In this document: positions 1 to 10,300 of the stretch, piece after piece | Numbering within the stretch: position 1 is the stretch's first letter | Layout of the letters: each line of letters opens with the position of its first letter | Origin: Neodontobutis hainanensis | Lineage: Eukaryota; Chordata; Actinopteri; Gobiiformes; Odontobutidae | NCBI GenBank assembly: GCA_024349245.1 | Contig: JALDNG010000020.1 | Location: forward strand, 1,727,001 to 1,791,000 | Length of the DNA stretch: 64,000 nt | Direction of reading: 5' to 3' | Program-made: the position numbers and the translations under genes | The notes under the pieces: model-generated | The model's input: the letters and a program-made list of their open reading frames with translations, nothing else | What the model was told of the DNA's origin: nothing | Databases searched by the model: none

Positions 1-108
1 CGGAGAGAACCCACAATAACACGTGGAGGACATGCAGACTCCTCACAGAAAGACCGGAGTCGGCCGAGAATGTTTGAGTCGGCCACTCTGCCACGTGCTC
101 ACCTATAC
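1..108. repeat. Fragment of a common fish interspersed repeat
   Basis: This stretch matches positions about 1990-2095 almost word for word (cggagagaacccacaataac, then a shared run through catgcag, cacagaaag and gccgagaatgtttgag). Text of this kind (accggagtacccggagagaa) recurs very widely in fish genomes. I cannot assign it to a named family. It continues off the left edge of the window. Confidence 0.6.
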
Positions 109-116
109 ACATAAAG

Positions 117-230
117 CCGCTAAAATGTTAATAAATGATAAAGCACAAAGGAGAAAATGGACCATCCACATGGGAATGAAGAATACATTTAATACTTACT
201 TTAGGGCATGAACAACTAGGTTACAATTAT
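117..230. repeat. Duplicated flank containing an empty transposon site
   Basis: The segment is homologous to 5636-5751 plus 6757-6775: both share aaatgttaa.aaatgataaagcaca and tttagggcatgaacaac. At 209-216 the octamer TGAACAAC occurs once. In the homologous copy the same octamer flanks a 997-bp element on both sides. This therefore looks like the pre-insertion state of that site. The segment probably marks the upstream edge of the duplicated unit that carries the WxxW gene copies. Confidence 0.7.
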
Positions 231-1290
231 GAATGTTAAGATTCAAAGAAATGCCATGAATGATAAATTCCCTGAGAATGTTGTGGCTTCAGAATATTAG
301 CAGTATATAGTTTTACAATATTAGATACAACATGATATTAAACATGAGAATAATCCCACTTGACGTGTGCTAAAATAAAGATAAAAGAGATGTGACGGGG
401 TAAGCATTCAGTTTAACCTGTTTGTAGACAAAGTGGAATGCATGAGTGGTAATTTCCCATTACAACATAAACTCCCGGCCTTAACAAAAAGTAAACACTG
501 GTAATTGTCAACCAGTTGGGTTGGTTTAAAAATAATGTAATTGACTGCTTTGGAAAAAAGCAGTATGAAGTGTTTGATGTTGGATGATTAGAAATTACTA
601 AAACATACTAATAAACATCATATCACAGGCATTGAGTCACATTTGTTACTTCAAACACTAGGTTCAACGACAAACTTTTACTTCTAATAAATCACTTAAA
701 TCACTTCCTTCGGGCAGATGCACATTTCACAATGAGGAGACCATCCACCACGGCGCTACACGCAACACACCCCTCATCTCAGAGGCCGAGCTGAGCCGAG
801 CTGAAGCTAATGCAGTGGTGGGCAATTATTTTTCCCCAAGGACCATGTTAAAACCTGGGACTCTTGCGAAGGGCCTGGCCAACATTGTGAACTCACTTAT
901 GCTCAATAAAAAGACAGTATACAGATATTTTACATATTTACCAGACAGATAATACACATTTATCATTCTATAACAGCTGTCAACCTCACCTGAAAGAACT
1001 ACCTGCTATTAATGTCACATCATTATTAACAATATTAGAGCTTTTTTATAATAATAAATACTAATTATAAGCATGAGTGCATTTTTACCTTTGTCTGATA
1101 AACCTTTCTGTTAAAAATTAAACTGTTTTCTAAAACATATTTCATTATATATTTCATATTTGTTTAATTAATCTTTCCCTCATTGGTGAGTTCTGTACAT
1201 TAAAATAATCTTATATGGTTAAAATAATACAATATTAATATTTAAGCAGATAACATGTGAAGATATTAAAATAGTCTACGTAACTAATTC
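231..1290. other. Gene-free AT-rich stretch
   Basis: No open frame with coding character or splice-bounded exon is visible. Positions about 810-880 (gtgggcaattatttttcccc, later gggcctggcc) resemble a diverged interspersed repeat. Nothing else can be supported. Confidence 0.5.
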
Positions 1291-1295
1291 TCCTG

Positions 1296-1363
1296 GAGTC
1301 TGCCCTCTAGTGGACGGAGGTATATTGCTATATGGTGGTGCCCATGCTCGAGGATGAGGTTGT
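1296..1363. repeat. Short dispersed repeat, copy 1
   Basis: About 65 bp sharing tggacggaggtatattgct and flanking text with positions 29286-29346. The two copies differ at a few scattered bases and sit 28 kb apart. It is probably the end of an old mobile element. The family is not recognised. Confidence 0.6.
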
Positions 1364-1454
1364 TTCTGAGCCGTTTGGATGGTACTTAGTAAACATCACA
1401 AAGAAATGGGTGTGGCTTGGCGTGACTCAGAGAGGGAGAACTGTCTAGTCTCTG

Positions 1455-3241
1455 AGTGGCACCTGATGTGATAAAGAAGAGGGAAGTAAGCTGAAAATTT
1501 GCAGTTGCAAATTACTTAAGTGTGTGTCATTAATATTTTCTCGCTTGTTTAAATAAACATTAATTACAATGAATGGACATTAAACTGGTTATAATTTAAT
1601 TGGTTTGGGTGTTACTTACCTATTACTCACATATGAAAAAGTATTAAAAACAGATTCCCTTGATAGCAAAACAGTTTACAACAAGATCCACTGTTACACA
1701 GCTTCTGGTGAGTGTCTTATTATTGCAACTTCATTATTTGTAGTGGTTTATGCTTTACATTTAGTCCTGTTAGGGGTTGTGGGTAAACTGGAGCCTACCA
1801 CAGTAACTTTGGGCCTTAAACTGGGTTCACCCTGGACAGTGGCCAGTTAGTTGCAGGGCTGAAATTCAGGGACAGACACTGACAGACAACCATTCTCTCT
1901 CACAATCATTCACACTTTCCAAGCCACACTTTAGAGTTGCCAGTTGACCTACACATGCATGTGTTTGGGCCGTGGGAGGAACCGGAGTACCCGGAGAGAA
2001 CCCACAATAACACTGGGAGGACATGCAGACCCCTCACAGAAAGGCCGAAGTTGGCCGAGAATGTTTGAGCCAGCCATTAGGAACGTGCACAAGCTTTACA
2101 TTTACCTACAGAAAATTAAAATATGCATTTTTACACTATTTTTAATTTCTATAAATTATTGCATTGCAATATCTACTATAATGAACAACTAAACAACAAT
2201 TAATAAATTTGCTTTCCTTTTTAATGATTCAAATTGTTAAATGTAACCTTGCACAATAAAAAAAAATGGGTATTGTATTTTCTTTTGTCAATATGTCATC
2301 TAATGACAATAAAAAAAAAAAAGAGTTATGAAATCTGTCATTTTTCCCAACAGATAATTATCACTTTAATAGCAGTCCTGCTCAAGGGTAAGTTTGTCTT
2401 TTTAATTCTGGCTCTGTTTCAACACTATTTGCTTTAAACACATGGACAGGAGTTCAACAGTGAACAATTTTTATTATATATTTATAGACTAGATTTACAA
2501 ATTCACTTTTTGACAATTTGTTAACTTTTAAATTCACATCCTTGCATTAGTAGATGACAATAGCTTAAAATATGATTATGTTCTTGTAAAACAGTACTTT
2601 AATGCTTTTGGATGATGTGAGGTAATTAAAAATTCAGTCAAGGTACATTATTACAGTAGTTTTAGATTTACTGGCATTTATCCAAAAATGCAAGCTTAAG
2701 GTAGTCTGCACAGTCATGTCCATATCATGTAGGCCAATAAATGTAAAGAAATAAAATTATTATTAGTATGTTAACACAATTGTTTTTTTGTTTTTTTTTG
2801 AATGAATGAATGAGACACTTTGAGGACTCAGATCCCAATTTATAAGAATCTTTATATAACGTAGCCTTACAGAACTTGTTTAAAGAGTTAAGACTGTCTG
2901 TTTACCATTTCAGCTACAGTCCAACTCAAGGATTTGTCTGCCGCAATCGTGACCAGAACGGACGTCGCTGCCTCGACTACAAGGTTCGCTTTGGCTGTAT
3001 ATGAAGTATGCTGACCTATGTTGACCTTTTCTTTTCTTCTGCTATATGCATTTCAGATTCTGTTTGTGGTTTGACACTAAATGTTTTGATAAATAAGTCT
3101 TAACTCTTACGTGGAGTTCAGGTTTGAAAGACCCATTCTTAATTTAATAAAATTTTAGAACATAATAAAAACCTACTTGTTTTTTTCTAACAGATCATTT
3201 AAAACATATATATCTTTAATTCTTATTCTGATCTGAATAAA
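1455..3241 (+). pseudogene. WxxW-domain gene copy A, internally deleted
   Basis: Three parts align with the intact copy at 7.36-14.29 kb. They are the upstream/first-exon region (about 1460-1700), the 34-base exon 2 (about 2354-2387, encoding ..IAVLLKG before gtaagttt), and the final exon (2914-3004, encoding the second half of a WxxW domain, TQGFVCRNRDQNGRRC). The 2.8-kb repeat exon and three WxxW exons are missing; the breakpoint lies between about 2400 and 2820. Joining exon 2 directly to the last exon shifts the frame, because exon 2 ends in phase 1 and the last exon needs phase 2. The terminal CPCGS of copy B is replaced by an early TGA at 3002-3004. The poly(A) signal AATAAA at 3236-3241 is retained. 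The ATG in the position matching copy B's is followed by a stop within nine codons. It is clearly a relic of the same gene, unlikely to make a folded product. Confidence 0.75.
1776..2095 (+). repeat. Common fish repeat inserted in intron of copy A
   Basis: The text runs aaactggagcctaccacagt, accctggacagtggccagtt, gacagacaaccattctctct, then gtgggaggaaccggagtacc. This order of phrases is typical of a very abundant repeat in fish genomes. It is absent from the matching intron of copies B and C, so it arrived after the copies split or was lost there. The last 100 bp match positions 1-108. Confidence 0.65.
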
Positions 3242-3881
3242 TCTATATTATCCAAATGTCATTTTTGTCTGTGCATCTTGAGTACAAATATCTCCTACAT
3301 TAATACTAACAATAATAATGACAATAGTATGACAATAAATGAAATATGAAATTATGTATCCTGTATACAGAATACATTTCAGAAAATCAAAACCATTTAT
3401 TATGAAGCATCAAATTAGTGATAATGGTTCCTTGCAAGTTAATAGACAATGGTGGTGTTGTTCACTTTCAAACCTATGTCCAGATGCTTTAGTTGAAACA
3501 TTTTATTGATAGCTATAAATACAAAAAAAGTTAGCTGTTTAACATACTCTACTGACTTTTTATAATAATATACTTGACTAAATAATACAGAGTAACTGTT
3601 ATAACTAATGACCTCCGGCACAAGACTATAACTAAAAGAAACACAAAAACAACACAAATCACTAACCTTTAAGTGGTGATGAATTATGTTTTCCCCAAGT
3701 CCCCTTGCTGTTGACTGAAGTATGTTGATAAATGTTATAAACGTAATCAGTCTGACCCAGTCTAGATTAACCATGCAGACTGTTCTAAGTTGAATACACA
3801 AACATTCGGAAAAATGTATTTGACCTCTGAGACCTGTAAAAGTGTCTGTAAATCTGCTGTTAAAATGTCAAAGACAAAAAT
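3242..3881. other. Gene-free stretch downstream of copy A
   Basis: AT-rich sequence between the poly(A) signal of copy A and a SINE. Minus-strand open frames here have no recognisable domain and ordinary AT-rich composition. I see no gene. Confidence 0.5.
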
Positions 3882-4096
3882 ATTTACATTTATTTACATT
3901 TATTCATTTAGCTGATGCTTTTGTCCAAAGCGACTTGCATTGTTCTGTATTTACCAGTGTTACAGCCACTGGAGGCAAGGTGGGTTAAGTGTCTTGCCCA
4001 AGGACACAACAACAGTATGAACTGTGGGGAGAGCGGGAATCAAACCACCTACCTTCCGGTTGAAGGACAACCGCTCTACCCACTGAGCTACTTGCC
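3882..4096 (-). mobile_element. tRNA-derived SINE
   Basis: Read on the minus strand it starts with a tRNA-like head (ggcaagtagctcagtgggta, A box) and a B box, continues through ttgggcaagacacttaaccc, and ends in the tail gcatcagctaaatgaataaa followed by short AAATGTAAATG-type repeats. It has the same structure as the copies at 12718, 27362, 41746 and 44205. Confidence 0.85.
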
Positions 4097-4897
4097 TCTA
4101 TTTATACAGAGTCCCATTCCCGCCGCCTTTCTCTTCAACAATTATCTAGATGAACGCATAGAGAGATTAAAGAATCAAAGGAAATTAGCTCCAGCAAAGC
4201 ATGCTCAGCTTTCATAGATTTATAGAGACCATGCAAAAAAGTGGATAGAAAAAAAATAAGAAGTAAAGGTCTGACAATGGCAGTAAGAACCCAGAGAACA
4301 TTGGAGCAAAAAATCTTTACACTTCACCAAATCCCCAGAGTAGGGCTCGGGAGCCAAAAGCAGCCGAGACTTTCCTGCTTTTCTGTTTATAAAAAAGGCA
4401 TAATACTAATAAACTACAACAAACGGAAGTTTCACAGTCTACTCCATAATTAGTGCCATTTCAAGAATGACGTGAGACTAGAGGCAGTGAGACTTGTGGT
4501 TAGCGGCCTTTTTGTTTAACCTGTTTGCATTTATGGAAGAAAAAAACTGACAACCTAATAATTATGTAATTCTTGCTGTGATGCTGTGTCACCATTTACA
4601 CAGACATGCCGCCTCCACTTCAGGTCAATTATTGGGTAATTTTAATCTTTTCATAAATCTTTTCAGTATGATAATAGCCCAAATAACTCTTCATTATTCA
4701 CGTCAACATCCACTCTAGTTATGCCAACGCCCTTTACTCCACAGATAAATTGTTTGCACATGTCCATTCCCCCAAAATAACTGTTTTATTATCTGTTGCC
4801 CATTATATAATAATAATATTAATAATAATACATTTTATTTGTAATGCACTTTTTGTTTTAAACAAAACCTGCAAAAAGTGCAACATTTGAGGTTAAG
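4097..4897. other. Gene-free stretch between two SINEs
   Basis: Short open frames here have no domain resemblance. The part around 4800-4860 is a run of AAT-type simple repeat. No gene is supported. Confidence 0.45.
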
Positions 4898-5162
4898 CGG
4901 CAGTATAGCTCAGTGGGTAGAGCGGCCGTCCTTCGACCGGTGGGTGGGCGGATCGATCGCCGCTCGAAACATCCCAAAACATCCTAACATCCCGCTCTCC
5001 CCCGCATACTGCCGTTGTGTCCTTGGGCAAGACACTTAACCTACATTGCCTCCAGTGAAGTTCTGAAACACTGGTAATAGTTTAATGTATGTAAAGCGCT
5101 TTGAGTGCCTACTACAGTAGGTGGAAAAGCGCTATATAAAAATAAAGATTATTATTATTATT
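4898..5162 (+). mobile_element. tRNA-headed SINE with a different tail
   Basis: The head (ggcagtatagctcagtgggt) and middle (ttgggcaagacacttaacct) are shared with the other SINE copies. The 3' end is different: gtaaagcgctttgagtgcct, later aaaagcgctatataaaaat, followed by an ATT-rich end. It therefore represents a second SINE subfamily using the same head. Confidence 0.8.
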
Positions 5163-5347
5163 ATAACATAAAAGTTAATCAGCATAAAATGAATAAAAAA
5201 TTAAAATGCAGTAAACAGAGTATAACAACTATAAAAATAATAATATGCACAGAGATTAAGTTAAGTTAAAATACACTTTTTTTTTTTTTTTAAAAAAGGA
5301 AGGTTTTTAGTCCTTTTTTTAAAAGCATCCACTACTAACAAATTTAG

Positions 5348-5636
5348 TTAAGGTGGTATAGCGGTTGTCCTATATCCAGAAGCAGTTCGATTCCTGCTTT
5401 CCACAGTTCATACTGTCATGGTTTCCTTGGGCAAGACACTTAACTCACCTTGCCACCAGTGTCTGGGGTTCTGAGGTATAAATATGAGTATGTTTGGAGG
5501 TTGGAAAATACATAGGCGCAAAATGACAACCACATCTCCACCACCAGTGTGTGACTGTGGAGTGAATGAAAATTGGACTCTGTAAAGCTCTTTGAGAGCC
5601 TTGACAAGCCTAACATAATCCAATCCATTATTATCA
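5348..5636 (+). mobile_element. Degenerate SINE of the second-tail type
   Basis: The A-box half is eroded (ggtggtatagcggttgtcct) but the B-box text gcagttcgattcctgctttc and ttgggcaagacacttaactc are clear. The end, ggactctgtaaagctctttg, resembles the tail of the 4898 copy rather than the more common tail. Confidence 0.7.
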
Positions 5637-5751
5637 AATCTGCTCAAATGTTAACAAATGATAAAGCACATATTTCCAGGACAATAAGAAAATGCACCTT
5701 TGACAAGGGTATGGAGAATGACTTTAATACCTACTTTAGGGCATGAACAAC
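5636..5751. repeat. Duplicated flank, occupied copy
   Basis: Homologous to 117-216. It ends with the octamer TGAACAAC at 5744-5751, immediately before a hAT-type element. Homology to the first copy resumes after the element at about 6757 (aggttaca). Confidence 0.7.
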
Positions 5752-6748
5752 CAGGGACGTGCACAGACATTTTGAGGGGCAGGGGCTCAAGTGAAATAAA
5801 GGGCACTTTATTTATTTATTTTTAAAGTTTTATTTATTAATGTACAGATGCAGTTTTACTACATTTTTTAGAGTGTAGCCTATCCTCTATCTGTTTGCAT
5901 CTGTAGATTTCTTCTAGATTCATCAGTTTAGATTTCTAAATTTCAGTAAAAAAGACTCTTGATGTAAGTCATTAACTAACTGGGGACGTTCTTATTTTAT
6001 TAACTTATTTTATTACATGGCTTGGTTGATCTCCAATGTAGAATGTGCGGAGTATAACAGATCGTTGCCATGAAAAACAGAGCGTTGCTATGGACTTACA
6101 GCATTCTAACCGTAGAGACGGAGCGTACTATTTTCTTTAGCGGAAGCAATACAATCGGGTTTAAATCAATAAACTCCCTTTTAATATTTTGTGTCAAATT
6201 ATTTATTTATTTGGTAGGTAGCCATGTAATAAGCAGGTGGATAATGTATAGCGATTATCCCTTACACAGCTCTAGTCTAGTAGCTCATGAGGCATGCATG
6301 CTAACAAAACACAGGTTTTGCTAGGTTTTTACTGGCTAATCAGCAGTAAATTCGAGCATTATTCGAGGTACTGGTATTTTAATCTTTTGTTCATCACCAG
6401 CTCCACTCACCTCAGCACAAGACAAAAAAACACTGCTGGGAGGGGCTGCTGCTGCCTGCAGGTGTGTGTCGTGTATCTGATGTGTGCCGATGTGCGCCGC
6501 TGCGCGCAAGTGGGGAAGGGGGGAATGGTCAATGAGCGCTTCAGAACTCCTGACCTGATTATTAGATATACTATTCTTCAATAAATATATTTGTCTGACA
6601 GGGAAGCTGTGCGCAAATTGGAATATATATTATTTTAAAAAAAATAAAATAAAATAAAAAGCACCCCAGAAAAAAGGGCACTTTCTCTCCAGGAATAAAA
6701 AGGGCAGGTGCTCAAGCCCCCTTTGATGTCTATGTCTGCACGTGCCTG
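5752..6748. mobile_element. Non-autonomous hAT-type DNA transposon, 997 bp
   Basis: The ends are imperfect inverted repeats: CAGGGACGTGCA on the left and TGCACGTGCCTG on the right, with further inward similarity (gggcaggggctcaag versus the complement of ggtgctcaagcccc). The octamer TGAACAAC sits directly outside both ends (5744-5751 and 6749-6756), and the unoccupied site survives at 209-216. An 8-bp duplication with short TIRs fits the hAT superfamily. The interior holds no transposase that I recognise, so it must have been moved in trans. A few internal open frames are not protein-like. Confidence 0.85.
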
Positions 6749-6756
6749 TGAACAAC

Positions 6757-7217
6757 ACAAGGTTACAAGAATCCCTGTCTCTGTGAAGGACTCGCCCCAT
6801 TTGATTGTTACCTTTGTGTTAGCGCTGTCAAGCTAAGTGAGGGTCACCCCCCTCTTTCCACACCCCAGGTACATTTCACTGATGATGGATAATGAATCTG
6901 TTAGACAGCAGATAATGGCAGTCTATTAGTGTTTGTGTATTATCTTATTTTATAGCCTTTTAGTCCTATGTATTTAATTTTTTTGCATTTTTAATGCACA
7001 TATAATGTGAAGTGAAAGTGCCATTACAATGCTGATGGGTCTGCAATAATAAATACATGTTAATGTAAATTTAAATCTTATGTCTTATATCTATTTATTT
7101 GAACAGTGTTGCTGACTTTTAAAAAATATGCAGTTATGCTATTTATCCATATATTCGATTAATCGAACCAATAATCAAAAGATTATTCGATTACATGAGT
7201 TTGCATAAAATTTAAGT
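6757..7217. other. Gene-free upstream region of copy B
   Basis: AT-rich sequence with no coding exon. Positions about 7145-7195 contain a short inverted motif (attcgattaatcgaa, then gattattcgatta). It may be a fragment of a transposon end. Confidence 0.4.
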
Positions 7218-7357
7218 GGGACAAGATGTGATGAGAAGGAAGAGGGAAATAAACAGCTGAATATTTTCAGTTGCAAAACATTTGTGAACTTTATAACCAG
7301 TAATTAGGTGTGTTTGTCATCAGAAATACTTGTTCTAATCAATACCAATTATAATGA

Positions 7358-10300
7358 ATGAACATTGAACTGGTTATTATTTTTTTGCTGTGGGTGTTGC
7401 TTACCTATCACTCAAAGTATTTAAGACAGATCACGACAAGAGGTTCCACTTCTACTGATACCAACAGCTTCATCAACAAATTTCAGGTGAGTGGCTTATT
7501 GTTGTGGATTTATTATTTGGAGTGGTTTACACTTTACACACACATACATTTAGATTAATATGATTAATTTGAGTTTAAAATTTTGTACAATCTAAAAAAT
7601 AGCTTTATTGCTGAATCATATTTAACAGAAAATGTTTTTTTATTTTGTTCTATGTGCTGCACACTGTGTAATGGCTAATGCTGCTGCTAGCATTAGAGCA
7701 GCTCCTATAATGTCTGTAATAACTCTGCAGAAGCTAAAATCACAAATAATGTTTAAGGAAAGAAGTCATATTACTGGAGTCACGTTATCTGAAATGCTTT
7801 GGATTAGGCAAGAAACTAATAAAGTGGCAGGAAACTGATTAAAAACAGTGAAGTATCTCTGTAACACACTGTAGCCTACTTTGTTCATTTATACAAATGA
7901 GCCACAAGACTGGAGCGCTTTTAACATCTTTTAAAAAGGCTTTGTGTGCAGTGGAAATGATATTAGACATGTTCTATGGCGACAAAGACAGAGGGTTAAA
8001 CCTAAAAAGTATCTAACTGCTTTGCTGTTGTTTTGTGTTGGCAAAAAACAAAACAAACACACAAAAAAACATTTGAATTATTTTTTTAGTAGCAACACAA
8101 AGAAAATCTATTAAAATTTAACAAAAATTTGGCCATGTCATCCAGCTTTATTTGCAATATTTAATTGTATTCTGACAACTAAACAACAATTATCAGTTTG
8201 GCTTTTCTTTTCAATGTATTCTATAAATAAATGTCCCATTCCAACAGGTTGAACTGTGCTGTGTAACCTGGGACAATGAAAAACTGGGTATTGTATTATC
8301 TTTTGTCAATATATAATAAACAATATATATTGTTTAATGATAATTGAATAAAAATAATATATGAAATATTTGTTTATTTGTTATTTTTCCTAACAGATAA
8401 TTATCTATTTAATAGCAGTCCTGCTCATGGGTAAGTTTGTCTTGTTTGTATTATTTTGTAATAATTTGTAAACCCCAAAAGTAGTAGATTAGAGTAGACG
8501 ATGACCTGCACTAAGCAACCTAAGCAACTACACTTCAAAATATTAAGGCATTATAGATAAAAAAATATAATAAAATAAAAACAATTCCCAGAACAGCTTG
8601 TAAATACAATCTTTTTTTTCTAACAATAAATATTTCACTTGATCCTCGTTCAAACATTAAATTTGATGTTCATTTGTAAAATAAAACTTTAAACCTTTTC
8701 TGAAAGTATAACATATTTTACCATTTTTGGACTGTCTATCTCATGGGTCGTCAACTTAAAATGTGTTTAAATATAATAATAATAATAATAAAATCTCATT
8801 TATTGCACACCTGCAGTCTTTTGAACACCATGGAGATAAATGTAGGTAATCCACTGTCCTATTTTTCCCTTTGTTTAAATGAAGAGGAATGTTTCTGAGT
8901 GACACAGCTCAAAGAAGGCTCACAGAAGAATGGAAAATGGTACAAAATCAAAAAGGGATTTCATGCCTTTTTTTATTCACTTTTACTTGTTTGAAAATAA
9001 TCTAAAGGCAGGTGTTCTTTTTATTTGCCAGCTTGCATGTAGAAAAATTGCAATGACACACCCACTGAGACACTAACAGAAGACGTGCGGTCTTCTACAA
9101 AAATTGTGAATAGCAAAACATGGTAATAGTGGGCTAAAAACAAAGTATATGGTCTCTGACATCTGGTAGAAGGGAGTGGAAACATAATTTAGCAAATAAA
9201 CCGAAAGTAGCAGCAATTTTGCGACTTTGGCGCTTACAAGGAAACACCATTTCTAAGTCAGCTGATAGGCGCCATAGTTGGGAGATCAGCAAGAAGGGCC
9301 CAGCGCGCGTAGGCTCTGATGAGTGTCAGCATCAAGTGCCTTACACGGTTCAGTTCATCCCACAGCGTCAGATCTAATTACCAAAAGTGGCCCAATAGGC
9401 TGCTCGCATTCCACACTCAGCTTCTTACCAATAATATGAACTGGCTCACACTGAGGATAAGACCCTAACTTAAAAACTCATGATCTCTACACGGTAGTAG
9501 CTATGTAAAGTTAGTTTAATTCTTCTCCCCCCAAAAAAAGAATAAATAAATAAATAAATACACTTTCTAGAAACAGACAACTTAGAGTTGGCTCAAATTA
9601 AACTTGAACGTATCTATAAAAACCTAAACCGGCTTCAAGCAACAAGCCTCTGACAACCAGTAATTAATTTGTAATTCAATGACTTATTTTGTGTTTTTAT
9701 ATATTGTTGGCAGGTTGCAGTAAAGGAAGCACACAACAAAAGAACAACAATAATGTAGGAACCACCCAAAACAACAGTAACAATAACGGAGGAAACACCC
9801 AAGGCAACAGCAACAATAACGGCAACAATAACGGAGGAACCACCCCAGACACCAGCAACAATAACGGAGGAACCACCCAAGGCAACGGCAACAATAACGG
9901 AGGAACCACCCCAGACACCAGCAACAATAACAGCAACAATAACGGAGGAAACACCCAAGACAACAGCAACAATAACGGCAACAATAACGGAGGAAACACC
10001 CCAGACACCAGCAACAATAACGGAGGAACCACCCCAGGCACCAGCAACAATAACGGAGGAACCACCCAAGGCAACGGCAACAATAACGGAGGAACCACCC
10101 CAGACACCAGCAACAATAACAGCAACAATAACGGAGGAAACACCCAAGACAACAGCAACAATAACGGAGGAAACACCCAAGACAACAGCAACAATAACGG
10201 AGGAAACACCCAAGACAACAGCAACAATAACAGCAACAATAACGGAGGAAACACCCAAGACACCAGCAACAATAACGGAGGAACCACCCAAGGCAACGGC

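Noticed and set aside
3439..3801. 120-codon minus-strand frame
   Set aside because: AT-rich composition, no domain, and no matching region in the other gene copies.
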